From positions 18,940,403 through 19,004,402 of the forward strand of contig NC_092688.1 in NCBI RefSeq assembly GCF_964275005.1: a stretch of 64,000 nt of DNA. Reading direction: 5' to 3'. Of the stretch, positions 1 to 14,110 are shown piece after piece. Under the pieces are notes generated by a model that was not told the origin of the DNA, searched no databases, and saw only the letters and a list, made by a program, of their open reading frames with translations. This DNA comes from Diadema setosum (lineage: Eukaryota > Echinodermata > Echinoidea > Diadematoida > Diadematidae). How positions within the stretch are numbered: the stretch's first letter is position 1; each line of letters starts with the position of its first letter. Position numbers and translations under genes: made by a program.

Positions 1-3085
<3,085 letters not shown>

Positions 3086-4907
3086 GTATGTATGACACCT
3101 TTCATACGTGTACATTTATGTACATCGACTGGGAAGGGTGCTTTTCGAACTTTCTACGTAAGTCACCCAAAATAGCCAATGGTTGCTTACATTTGAATAG
3201 AAAACTAGAGATACACAGGATGCCAGTTCAAACAGAACAGGAAAGATTGCATTAAAATCTGACAAAGATAGTGTAAGTGACATTTGGAATTTCACAGTTC
3301 CATAAAGCTGCTATTGGCAGCAAGCTCATAACACACATAATATACCAAGAACATGAGGTGATTATGTCATACCCTGACAATTGTCATATTGACTTGTTTA
3401 CAAAATATATTATTAAAATCTATAATCATAGTTGACGGTTTACCCGCTACAACCCTTTCCCTTTAAAATATATAGTTATTAGATTATTACAACCTGCAAT
3501 CTAATTTGCCGTGAGCCATATGATTAATTGAAGCTACCTAGTTTGTTTTCACTTGTAGTATGCAAGTCTATAGAGAATTGTACGGCATTAACATCGCCAC
3601 CTCTACTAATTTGCATTGTGGTTGCAATCGACTTTTCTGTTTGGCGATAATATGTGAAACATCGAATTTTCATGACTTTCTTATTTTACCCTATCCGATT
3701 TCCATACGCTTCTCGAAATATGCTTGTTTAATTTGTCCCTATTATGATATTTTGTTGGACGTGGAGTGGATTTTTACTAAAATCAACGCTATCGTTTATT
3801 TCTCTCAAAATGACGTAGGTTAAGGGAGAGCTTCCTCTCAGACCAAGGCGTGACGTAGCCACGACTCGTCTCCCATTGGTCTTCAAGCAGACGATCTGAT
3901 GAGATTACAACGAATTTTATGACATCTGAATTATCGATAATCATCATCATTGACTCGAATGTTACTTCGTGAAAAAAGAAATCGCATTGGATTTCTTTCA
4001 GGTGTACTTTGCAGTAGCGTTAACTCTGCAAAAATCATTTGGCATGCATTCATTGTATCAATGTAAACCAGAAATTGGTTTTATTTGAAAATTTGATAAC
4101 ATACACTGGGTCACAGAGAAAAATACTCAGATAGATTTTGAATGAGTCTCAGTTAGCAGAATGAAGAATATGTAATATCTCAGACATGATCAACAAGTTG
4201 ACAGTCTCAGAGCAAAGTTATATCTCTTGAAACGAGATATGAACAAAAAAATCCCTGTCTCAAACTAATGATCAAACAGATACAATTAAATACATGATCT
4301 TCCATGATGGATGAAAGGCGATTGGATAGCAGGGCGTATTGTTTCATGTGTGATTAACACAATGGCTTAACGAAATCAAGATTGTTGTCTGAGACGTTGA
4401 TGAATGGTGACATCCTTGTAATTGATTAAAGCTGAGCAATGTGATGATGGGTATGACGTTTGCTCTCCAATAAAGACATCTGCAAGATACTAAGTAATAT
4501 CGATCTGGTCTGTTGACTTGTACTCATTTCTTGAAAAAGGTTGAAGGAATATTGATATTAAGGAATTATTTTTCCCTTCGATCATTACACTCTTTGTATC
4601 ACATCGTCCTAATACTGATGCTAATGATAATTTATATGAGAGAAAAAAATGGCCAGGTCGAAAATCCCGAGTGCTGCACTGAGATTCGAGCAAGCACGCT
4701 ATTAAACTTTTTTTTTTCATTGCTCTTTTCATTTTTCTTCTTCTCTTTCTGTAACCCTGATGGCCCTGACACAATTCCCACTACTACTGCCGTTACAACT
4801 ACATTTAGAACCACAAATCCCTCTGGCTGTATGCTTGTTTAACGCCATACTGTTTGCACTACATTACCTACACTATTTTCAACCACTGAACATTGTATTA
4901 TATACAT
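3086..4907. other. Non-coding stretch downstream of the protease gene
   Basis: AT-rich with no convincing exon. A Thr-rich open frame ends at 4842 behind a pyrimidine tract (4709-4752), but no AG acceptor precedes it, so I do not call it an exon. Confidence 0.5.
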
Positions 4908-5029
4908 ATCATCAAAAACAAAAGTGAAACCGAGTTCATGCTGTATTCACCAGCAGTTCATTTCGGTATGCCGAAATAAACTGTTGGTGAATACAGCATG
5001 AACTTTTTTTCAGTTTTGTTTTTGATGAT
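4908..5029. repeat. Inverted-repeat hairpin of ~122 bp
   Basis: Starts ATCATCAAAAACAAAA and ends with its complement, TTTTGTTTTTGATGAT. The arms of ~55 bp also share the sequence GTTCATGCTGTATTCACC. It abuts the 800-bp TIR element that begins at 5034. Confidence 0.8.
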
Positions 5030-5033
5030 ATTA

Positions 5034-5833
5034 GGGAGCTTTAGATTTTAGACGCGCGGACGTTCAAAGGAAAAAAAAAAACATGTTCTGAGCGTGCGCA
5101 GTAGCGCGCGTAAAGTCAATCTATAGCCATGTCTACACCTATCCAACAACTTGTAGTTATACTAACTACGAGCGCAAAAATTCCTTCCCCTAACCACGAC
5201 AAAACTTCGATGCCGTTCACACCTACATGCAGTTAGCAAAACCTCAAGGTAATGCTAACTACGATAGAAAATAAAGGGCGCCTACTTCGCACATAGGGTT
5301 GCGCGCTATTGTGGAAAAAATTGAGCGTCGTGGTTAACAAAACTCCGTTCACATAGTTTAAGCGCGCTGTGGGGGGCATTCCTAAAACCACGATGAAACT
5401 ACGACAACACCCTAAGAAATCTTATGGTGTTGTCGTGGTGTCTTCGCCTTAAGGTTTTGTCGTGGTTTTCAAAACTACATGCGTCTACATCTACGCTAAC
5501 CTGGAGTTTAGTGCCTCGTAGTTTACAAAACCTCGAGGTTTTGAAAACCTTAAGGTAAAGGGATCTAGGTGTGAACCTCACTAATTTTTTGCTTGCGTCG
5601 CCTGAGTTTTTCACTACGCGTACTGGGCTATTTTCACGTCCGCACAGTTTGCGGTGTAGAGAGCTTCTTCATGCACTGATCATAATTTCATGGGGGCGCG
5701 ATTTTTTTTTTTTTTTTTTGTTACGTTGCGTCCCAGCGTAATCTAAAGCTACTTTTCCACAAGACGCAGGGAGAGGAGAACGTCCAGCGCAAGCGTCGTC
5801 TCAAACGTCCGCGCGTCAAAATCTAAAGCTCCC
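5034..5833. mobile_element. 800-bp non-autonomous TIR transposon with TA target duplication
   Basis: The left end starts GGGAGCTTTAGATTTT and runs into a GACGCGCGGACG block; the right end is the reverse complement ending at 5833. TA dinucleotides flank both ends (5032-5033 and 5834-5835), consistent with a Tc1/mariner-type target, though ATT could also be read as the duplication. The interior has further small palindromes, for example around 5403-5440 (gtgttgtcgtgg). No transposase ORF is present. Confidence 0.72.
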
Positions 5834-5861
5834 TATTCAATATCACGCCAACACGTCCACA

Positions 5862-5909
<48 letters not shown>

Positions 5910-5915
5910 TATATG
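5862..5915. repeat. (TA)n microsatellite
   Basis: Alternating TA tract just outside the right end of the 800-bp TIR element. Confidence 0.9.
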
Positions 5916-6003
5916 AATAACTGCAAAAGGTTTCTGCTCAAAGTCCAACAAAATATTGGTAGATTACAACAGCAGTAATTGAGAAAACTCCGTAAATGAC
6001 GCT

Positions 6004-6189
6004 GTTTTGACGAATTTTCGCCCATAGGGCTTTGTCTTTATTAAGTCAATGGCAGATTTTATTTTGAAGATGGTATAATGAAAATTATTTCTATTTTCAT
6101 TTTTTATTCATTTCATCTTGATTTATACCACCTTCAAAATAAAATCTGCTATTGACTTGATAAAGCCCTACGGGCGAATTCGTTAAAAC
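6004..6189. mobile_element. Foldback MITE of ~186 bp
   Basis: Arms of ~75 bp beginning GTTTTGACGAATTTTCG are mirrored at the right end by a sequence ending TTCGTTAAAAC. Both arms carry the tract GCAGATTTTATTTTGAAG or its complement. No coding sequence and no clear target duplication. Confidence 0.75.
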
Positions 6190-6220
6190 TACATGTATGT
6201 CTTTCACTACTGTTGTGATC

Positions 6221-6335
6221 TACTCTCCCCCTCTCTCTCCCTCTCTCTCTCTCTTTCTTTCTGTAAATTAAGTATGTACTGTATATACATAAAGAGAGAG
6301 AGAGAGAGAGGGGGGGGGGGGAGAGAGAGGGAGAG
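6221..6335. repeat. (CT)n and (GA)n microsatellites in inverted order
   Basis: A CT-rich tract (6221-6262) is followed 30 bp later by a GA-rich tract (6290-6335), so the pair could fold back. Confidence 0.85.
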
Positions 6336-6391
6336 TGCGGATGATGATGAATATCCTCGCTAGTGATCACCCAACATTATAGGGAATCAGG

Positions 6392-6678
6392 GGGAATGCT
6401 TGGGGATGATTGTTCCAATCCTTGTGGGATTCATTTAAGAGTACATTATATATCTATTGTTGTGTGAAAATTGTTTACTTTAGAATGGTCTCATATTCAA
6501 CTAATGAGCACTTTAATATTTCCAGGTTAGCATGCCTGTACAGTGATGGGGCATTAAACTGCACATTACTTGAATATGAAACCGTTTTGAAGCAAATAAT
6601 TTTCACACAACAATAGATATGTAATGTACTCTTAAATGAATCCCACGAGAATTGGAACAATCATCCTCCAGCATTCCC
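6392..6678. mobile_element. Hairpin MITE of ~287 bp
   Basis: The left end GGGAATGCTTGGGGATGATT is mirrored at the right by AATCATCCTCCAGCATTCCC. The arms, ~110 bp each, also share a tract containing TTCATTTAAGAGTACATTA. Similar peptides can be read from both strands, as expected for a palindrome, and are not genes. Confidence 0.82.
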
Positions 6679-7125
6679 ATGACCCACTGATCAGTTACTA
6701 GCCATCCAGAAGAGCTGAGAATATTTCACTCTAACCACTGCATAACAAAACAGTATAAATCATCACATGCTCTTTTCTTGGCTTGAAACGTGGTAAACAG
6801 ATGAAGTAGGTGGACTCATTAATAGTTCCCATCTCGTCCGTCCCATGGGAAGTTTGATGTATGTGTTACTACTGTAAGATGCATCACATTATGCATTTCT
6901 CACATTCGTGAGTTAACGCCACTATTTACCATTTATTTTGCAGATAAAAAACCCAGATATACTGCTTCAAAATACTTCTTAAATGTAAGTTAGGGATAAA
7001 AAAAAAAAACGACCAACGAAAAACATAAATCTGTACTTATGCCTGACTCTCTACCGACGCAAGTACGAAATACTGACCCGACAAATTAATGTAGGCCTAC
7101 TTCTTTACAAGTAAGTTTCTTTTAT

Positions 7126-7317
7126 CTACTTTTTATCTTTGAGAAAATGATAAAGAAGTCTCTCTAACTGCTGAATAAGCAGACCAGGAGTGGTGGTTGT
7201 CACGTTCACGACTGCGTGAACCATGCAGTTACCGCTGTCACCGTTGACGTTTATGTGTAGGATTGTCATATCATGAAAACGGAAGACGGAGTCGAAGCTA
7301 TTACTATGTATACACAT
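7126..7317 (-). CDS. Candidate 3' terminal exon, unknown protein
   Basis: A 63-residue frame ending in a stop at 7126-7128. Its composition is protein-like rather than repeat-like (for example ILHINVNGDSGNCMVHAVV), with mixed codon use and higher GC than the surroundings. No family is recognised. Acceptor-like AGs lie just upstream (…catag) but the pyrimidine tract is weak. It may belong with the candidate exon near 7750 on the same strand. This is a weak call from composition alone. Confidence 0.25.
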   Translation of the reverse strand: MCIHSNSFDSVFRFHDMTILHINVNGDSGNCMVHAVVNVTTTTPGLLIQQLERLLYHFLKDKK

Positions 7318-7748
7318 ACTACTTTTACCATCAACTGGTTTGATTGATTAATTTGATTTGAATTTATTTCCGCTTTGCGTACACAAACACTTTTACAGTC
7401 ACTTCACTATCACTATTACCATCACTCTACACTTTTACTATCACTACCACTGTGATTTGAATATTGGGCCGACTCCTCCTGACCACATCTTGTACACTAT
7501 TGTTCCTACCAAACGCTTACCTCAAACCACAGAGGCATGCCAGCGTTGAAACAGTACATCGACCTACTTTCAGAAAAACTGATGTAACAGATTTTCCTTT
7601 TCATCCTCGAGTTAATACATAGCCGCCTTTAACGATAAACACGTTGAGAAATGCTGATTACTGCTATTGGTCTATTGATAAAGATTTCAGTTTGTGACAT
7701 GTATGTAAATAACGTACGATAAGTTTGCACGTTTGAAGAGATAGTGTC

Positions 7749-7832
7749 ATGTGCACCTGGTGCTCGGGATGCTGGAACCCACGGACGCCAGGCACGAAAA
7801 CCATGTGACCGATGTAGGGCATCACTAAAATT
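7749..7832 (-). CDS. Candidate internal exon, unknown protein
   Basis: On the - strand, attttag is followed by an open stretch reading MPYIGHMVFVPGVRGFQHPEHQ, then a GTGCAC that could be a weak donor. Codon composition differs from the AT-rich flanks. No family is recognised, and the boundaries are guesses. Confidence 0.2.
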
Positions 7833-8041
7833 TTACTCTGAACAAAAATATGAGGCTGCACACAAGAATAGGGAATGACTATACCACAGGCCACTTACAA
7901 TATTATTGTAGATCATTTTCGCCAACAAATAAGATGCGACAGACCGGATGAAAAGACTAAACCTTTCATCCTTTACCTTTCACTCTTGAAGTTTTGAGTA
8001 TCTTCATTTTTGTATCATACTGCTTCTTTCATGTTTCTTCC

Positions 8042-8208
8042 ATCTCTCTCTCTCTCTCTCTCTTCCTCTCTCCCTCTCCCTCTCTCTCCCTCCATCTCTC
8101 GTTCTCATACAAAATGGACGTACTATTTCATGAAAGCAAAGAGAGGAAAACAAGTGATTTCTCATTCTAAGATACAACTTGGCAGGGAAATAAAAAAAAA
8201 TGTAAGTA

Positions 8209-8258
<50 letters not shown>

Positions 8259-8287
8259 GAGAGAGAGAGAGAGAGATGGGAGAGAGA
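8042..8287. repeat. (CT)n and (GA)n microsatellites
   Basis: CT tract at 8042-8100 and GT/GA tract at 8208-8287, again in inverted order around ~100 bp of ordinary sequence. Confidence 0.88.
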
Positions 8288-8454
8288 GAAAGTAACGTGT
8301 TGAGCTTTTTTTGGGGGGCAGACATTCCGTGATTAAAACATGAACAGATATTTTGTGAATGTTCAATAAGTGGAAAATCGTAGTGTTTACCTATTACAGA
8401 GAACAGTCAGGCTGAAGAGAGTTATCTATAGACCGATTCAATTTCGATGACCTA

Positions 8455-8640
8455 TTCACCTACCGCCGCTAGCGGCGCTATAACGGTCTCCATAACTGGG
8501 GGCCAACGGGGGCTCCCAGCGAGCTATGGATACCCAGCGAGTTGCACTTGCAGCTCAGCAGCCTAGCGTACCCATCGCGCATAGCTAGCCGGGCGCGGCC
8601 GCTGTGCCGCGGCCGGCGACCGCCGCGCTAATGTTGTGAT
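8455..8640. promoter_or_regulatory. CpG-dense GC-rich island of unknown role
   Basis: In an otherwise AT-rich region this stretch contains many CpGs and GC-rich palindromes, for example GCCGCTAGCGGC and CCGCGGCCGG. It could be a CpG-rich promoter, part of a mobile element, or a conserved element. No transcript start or adjacent ORF supports a specific role. Confidence 0.25.
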
Positions 8641-9540
8641 TGTTTACTCACTCTGGAAAAGTCATTCAGCGGCTTTTGATGCCTTTCTTTTGGACAAATT
8701 GAGTGATTCAGACATATTGATCTACAATGAAAGCTTCAAAGGAAGGATCAGGAAAACATATATTGTGCAGCTGTTGGGTGCAACAAATATCTAACAGAAA
8801 AAAAAAAAAATGGAAATGGAAGCTAGCTGCACGGCAGTGTGTGAAATCCAGACACCACTGACGCATGATAAATATACAATTAGAGACAAGTGAAATACAA
8901 CGGTATAAAAAATGCACAGATTTCGAAACAAACCACCGGTACTAGATTCTCTATTTGATTAGGCTATCACTGCATATTCGTAAAAAATGTTCATTTTAGA
9001 AAACAAGTTCAGATCAAAAATTTTGATAATTCACTAATCTTTTTTTTTAAAATGCTTGGTGCACTACTTGCCAAAGTTAGAATACACTTCCTAGCTATAC
9101 TATATTATTATGACAAACATTTTACAGCCTACACTACAGCTAAATAAATGTTTCAAGATGCGTTGAATTCTTATATTGTTTTCACTTCTTCATTGTTCAG
9201 CACTGGATTGACCATGTTATTCAATTTTGGCCTGGAACTCAGCTTACTCTGAATTTGACTTTTGATAAAGTGATACTTATGAATATTAAACCATGGATGG
9301 TGGCAAACATCCGATTCATAATCATATCAAGAAAGTATGATTTGAAAATCACTTTTGTAGGTTATAATATTAGGCGTTAGCGTGATGTTATGCAGAGTTA
9401 CTTAGACATAAAACAGAAGAAGTTTTGGTTGTTTACATCAGGCGACGTAAATTAAGTTTATACGGCTTAGCCTTAGAAACGCCTAGATTAAAGGTATTCC
9501 GTTTGGTTTACTTAGTTAGGCTTGCCTGAAGTTATCGACA
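8641..9540. other. AT-rich sequence without recognisable features
   Basis: No exon, hairpin or tandem repeat that I can support. Confidence 0.5.
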
Positions 9541-9603
9541 ACCGAAAATTATATAGGACAGTGGCGTACCGTGGGTCAAGACATTGGGGGGGGGGGGCAC
9601 CTC

Positions 9604-11816
9604 ATGGCAGCAACATCAGAATTGCATAGCGTAACAATTAAATGCGAGCGAGCGGAGCGAGCGAGCTTGAAAATTTTGACATTTTACAGTCCTCAACTGC
9701 CGTTTGTAGCTATTGTATGTATTATATATATATATTGCTTTGGAAATTAAGGGGGTTGCACCGGGCGCAACTGCTGGCAGTTACTGGCAGTAACATCACG
9801 AGAATGGTAGTAACAGGCAGTAACATCACGATTAAATGCGAGCGAACGAAGCGAGCGAGCTTGAACATTTTGACATTACTTTTACAGTCCCCAAACTGCC
9901 GTTTGTAACTATATTTTTTCGCTTTGGAAATTCAGGGGGGGGGGGGGCGCACCGGGTGCAACTGCTGGAAAATTACTGGCAGTAATATCAGGAAAATGGC
10001 ATATAACGGTTAAATGCGAGCGAGCGAGCGAAGCGAGCGAGCTTGAAAATTTTTACATTTATGTTCCCAAAACTGCCGTTTTTAGGTAGGCCTATATTTT
10101 TTCGCTTTGGAAATTAAGGGGAAGGGGCGCATCGGGCGCAACTGCTGGCAATTACTGACAGCAACATCAGGAGAATTGCATAGCGAATGCGAGCGAGCGA
10201 AGCGAGCGAGCTTGAAAATTGCGACATTTTATAATACAGTCCCAAAACTACCGTTTGCCATAGCTATATTTTTTTCACTTTGGAAATTAAGGAGAGGGGG
10301 CGCACCGGGCGCAACTGCTGGCAATTACTGACAGCAACATCAGGAAAATTGCAAAACGATTAAATGCGAGCGAGCGAAGCGAGCGAGATTGAAAATTTTG
10401 ACATTTTACAGTCCTCAAACTGCCGTTTGTAGCTATATATAATAATATAATTATGTATATATTGCTTTGGAAATTAAGGGGGTTGCACCGGGCGCAACTG
10501 CTGGCAGTTACTGGCAGTAACATCACGAGAATTGCATAACGATTAAATGCGAGCGAACGAAGCGAGCGAGCTTGAACATTTTGACATTACTTTTACAGTC
10601 CCCAAACTGCCGTTTGTAACTATATTTTTTCGCTTTGGAAATTCGGGGGGGGGGGGCGCACCGGGTGCAACTGCTGGCAATTACTGGCAGTAATATCAGG
10701 AAAATGGCATATAACGGTTAAATGCGAGCGAGCGAGCGAAGCGAGCGAGCTTGAAAATTTTTACATTAATGTTCCCAAAACTGCCGTTTTTAGGTATATT
10801 TTTTTCGCTTTGGAAATTAAGGGGAGGGGGCGCATCGGGCGCAACTGCTGGCAATTACTGACAGCAACATCAGGAGAATTGCATAGCGAATGCGAGCGAG
10901 CGAGCTTGAAAATTTTGACATTTTACAGTCCCAAAACTACCGTTTGTAGCTATATTTTTTTCGCTTTGGAAATTAAGGAGAGGGGGCGCACCGGGCGCAA
11001 CTGCTGGCAATTACTGACAGCAACATCAGGAAAATTGCAAAACGATTAAATGCGAGCGAGCGAGATTGAAAATTTTGACATTTTATAGTCCCAAAACTGC
11101 CGTTTTTAGCTATATTTTTTCGCTTTGGAAATTAAGGGGAGGGGGCGCACCGGGTGCAACTGCTGGCAATTATAGACAGCAACATGCATCAGGAGAATTG
11201 CATGCGATTAAATGCGAGCGAGCGAAGCGAGCGAGCTTGAAAATTTGACATTTTACAGTCCCAAAACTGCCGTTTTTAGCTATATTTTTTCGCTTTGGAA
11301 ATTAAGGAGAGGGCCTGGGCGCACCGGGCACAACTGCTGGCAATTACTGACAGCAACATCAGGAGAATTGCATAACGATTAAATGCGAGCGAGCGAAGCG
11401 AGCGAGCTTGAAAATTTTGACATTTTACAGTCCAAAAACTGCCGTTTGTAGCTATATTTTTTTTTTCGCTTTGGAAATTAAGGGGAGGGGGCGCACCGGG
11501 CGCAACTGCTGGCAATTACTTACAGCAACATCAGGAGAATTGCATAACGATTAAATGCGAGCGAGCGAGCTTGAAAATTTTGACATTTTACAGTCCCAAA
11601 ACTGCCCTTTGTAGCTATATTTTTTCGCCTTGGAAATTAAGGGGAAGGGACGCACCGGGCGCAACTGCTGGCAATTACTGACAGCAGCATCAGGAGAATT
11701 GCATAACGATTAAATGCTAGCGAGCGAAGCGAGTGAGCGTGAAAATTTTGACATTTTACAGTCAAAAAACTGTCGTTTGTAGCTACATATATATTTTTTT
11801 CGCTTTGGAGGGAGGG
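9604..11816. repeat. Satellite array, 155-187-bp units, with four-unit higher-order repeat
   Basis: About 12 units. Each contains a GAGC-rich block (GCGAGCGAAGCGAGCGAGC), the tract TTTTGACATTTTACAGTC, a CTGCCGTTTGTAGCTATA segment, CGCTTTGGAAATTAAGG and a GCAACTGCTGGCAATTACTG segment. The word GCTTTGGAAATT or a close variant recurs at about 9737, 9921, 10104, 10277, 10464, 10632, 10807, 10963, 11122, 11292, 11468 and 11627. Four unit variants at 9737-10463 repeat in the same order at 10464-11121. The array is bounded by GGCGTACC-type (9563) and GATCCGCCACTGG-type (11836) sequence. The same family recurs at 56650-57076 and 60577-63003. Confidence 0.92.
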
Positions 11817-12417
11817 GGCGCCCGGTGCGTCCCCTCGATCCGCCACTGGTAGTCCAGGATGTCGGTTTACGTTCATGATTGGGGGAGGTATGACCAGCGA
11901 GGGGGCGTCGAAGTGACCAAGCGGGAGAAGGATGTCCAAAATCTGCACTTTATATAGAGCATCCCCTAATTTGTTTGTGTTTGTGAGTGTGTGTGTTTCA
12001 TATAGATGGAAAAGTTAGGAAATAGCCAAGGTCAAGTCTTATTATTGGCAATGCAAGGCATTTTAATATAGACAAGACTATGTAAAGCAACACTGCAAAA
12101 TCAATGATCAAGCTTTGATAGCAAATGTGTACAACCTATCAAACATCACATTGCGCAACATTGCAGCGACTCTTTTTGCCATTCCGATGTTCTGAGTACA
12201 CTGCGCACAAATCCTGCTTGTATTCAAAATGCCAACCAGGAATCACACTGAATCACAATCTTTTGTCGTCTCCGGGCTTTTTGAACAATGTTTCACTATA
12301 ATACCTCTTTAATTATATGGTTAAAAGAAATCTTAGAAAAATATTTTTTTTCTTGATCATCCTTTCATGTCGATTTCAAAAGCAGTTTACTAACCCTTTA
12401 ATTACCATTTTGGTAGG

Positions 12418-12516
12418 GTTTTTTTCTTCCTTTTTTTTTTTTTTTTTTTTTACCAGCTTTAGTATTGGGGGGGGGGGGGCACGTGCCCCCCCCCCCATGC
12501 CCCCCCCCCCCCCCGT
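12418..12516. repeat. Poly-T, poly-G and poly-C runs
   Basis: A T-run (12430-12451) is followed by a G-run and several C-runs around a CACGTG core, ending before gttacgccactgg. This resembles the edge of a dispersed element; the open frames across it are low-complexity. Confidence 0.75.
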
Positions 12517-13121
12517 AGTTACGCCACTGGTTCCAGCGTACATGAGAAGTGAAAATGGCTGGTGGAAAGGGAGGGTGCTTCAAGTCTTCAACATGCCCAT
12601 GGACGGACGTAGGATGTCAGAATATGACGAGGGCATTCCTCTTTCTGCCTGAGGTAATTTGAATACATAGTCACTAAATTTGTTCTACATCAATAAGTTT
12701 ATCAAGATATATTATGTCTTTTTTCATTTTAAAATATGTGGAGATTTTTATGCATAGTATCATGTAGGTACAATGTACTTTCATTGCATTACCATTTCAA
12801 TATAAATGTTCAATTCTGTGTATTGAATAAAACGAATGTCGTAATTATATTGCAGTTTGTAATGACTGTAGGATGCTGAAGACTGTTAGCTTTCCACTTC
12901 CTTTCTGTAAAAGTCTGATATTGATTATTACTTACAATTTATTATGTCAACGTCTCTTCTCAGTCCCAAAACAAAATCAATTACTGATAATTTGCTTTAT
13001 GTGCATGTAATACACTGTAGATTCTAGTGTACATGATAGATGTTTGCAAGTATATCTAGTATGAACTTGTTGATTCTATCCTCAGGATGGTCGCATAATT
13101 TTTTTCATTGATGCATTGCTT

Positions 13122-13223
13122 AAAACTTCCCCAGCAGTATCGTTATAGTTGCGACAGCAGTAGCAGAGCCTCAACGTCGATTTGTAACAGCTGAATCCCC
13201 AGAAACATCAGCAGCACCGCTTG

Positions 13224-13257
<34 letters not shown>

Positions 13258-13507
13258 GCCTGTACAAACAGCCCTAGCAGCTGAGCCTCAAAGTACGACA
13301 GCAGTGGTAGAGCCTCTACTTACAACTGTAGCAGCTGAGCCTCTACTTACCACTGTAGCAGCAGAGCTTCTACTTGCAACTTTAGCATCTGCACTTCCAG
13401 GAACATTAGCAACACTGCTTGAAGCAGCAGCAGCAACAGAAGCAGAGCCTCTACAAACAACTGTGGTGTCCGCATTCTATGAAACAACGCAGCAATGTTA
13501 TCTTTGA
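13122..13507 (+). CDS. Candidate Ala/Glu/Thr-rich repeat exon, unknown protein
   Basis: An open frame follows a possible acceptor (acttccccag) and ends at TGA 13505-13507. It contains a (GCA)n run encoding about ten alanines and several imperfect copies of an AEPLLTTVA-type motif (for example 13312-13370). The same codon-level motif repeating in frame favours a low-complexity coding repeat, but an expanded trinucleotide repeat in non-coding DNA would look similar. No domain is recognised. Confidence 0.25.
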
Positions 13508-14110
13508 AATTGAAGGTAATTCAACTGGAGTTGAGAAGACCAGGGCATTGTATAACTGTTGTTTGTATTTCTTGCATTATCTGTCTGTGTGGTGTAAATT
13601 CCTAAAAAAGCAATTATGAGCCAAAACTTAATTTTCCAACAACAGATGTAAAATAATTTAAACATGTGATAAATACTTTGATTATCTTTTTTTTTTCTTT
13701 TATCCTTCACTCTTGTAAAAAAAAAAAAGTTTGTGGCAGGCAACCTGTAAAATTTAAAGAAAATAATTTGTCTTCTGCAAACAATAGTTAAAAAAAACCC
13801 AGTAAATGAAGTAACAATTATTCAACCAGACTTGGCAGTTTCATCAAATTATGTATTTGTTTTCCTTGCATCAGGCGTACCTGATTTCAGTTTGAAAGCA
13901 GACTAAGTCCTCCACTCTTATTTCAGATTACAAAGAATACTGAACCTTGCTGGATGATGGAAAACTGTTAAATCTAGAGAAAGCAATGTCCCTGTCAGAC
14001 ATTGAAGAACCGATTTTGATGGTAACCGGACGCAGGAAAGCAGTAGAAAAATGTTTGTGAAGTGTAATGGAAGTACAGCATATTCATATGCCGTATGTAT
14101 TCTATACTGC

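Noticed and set aside
4513..4842. Thr-rich frame that could be a linker exon of the protease
   Set aside because: No AG acceptor follows the long pyrimidine tract, and the protease already has an in-frame stop at 3083-3085.
6410..6660. Similar ORFs on both strands
   Set aside because: They are the two halves of a hairpin MITE read from opposite strands.
9642..11948. Many 60-100-codon frames with repeated NFDI/QSPK/LWKLRG-type peptides
   Set aside because: They are translations of the satellite unit and change frame from unit to unit.
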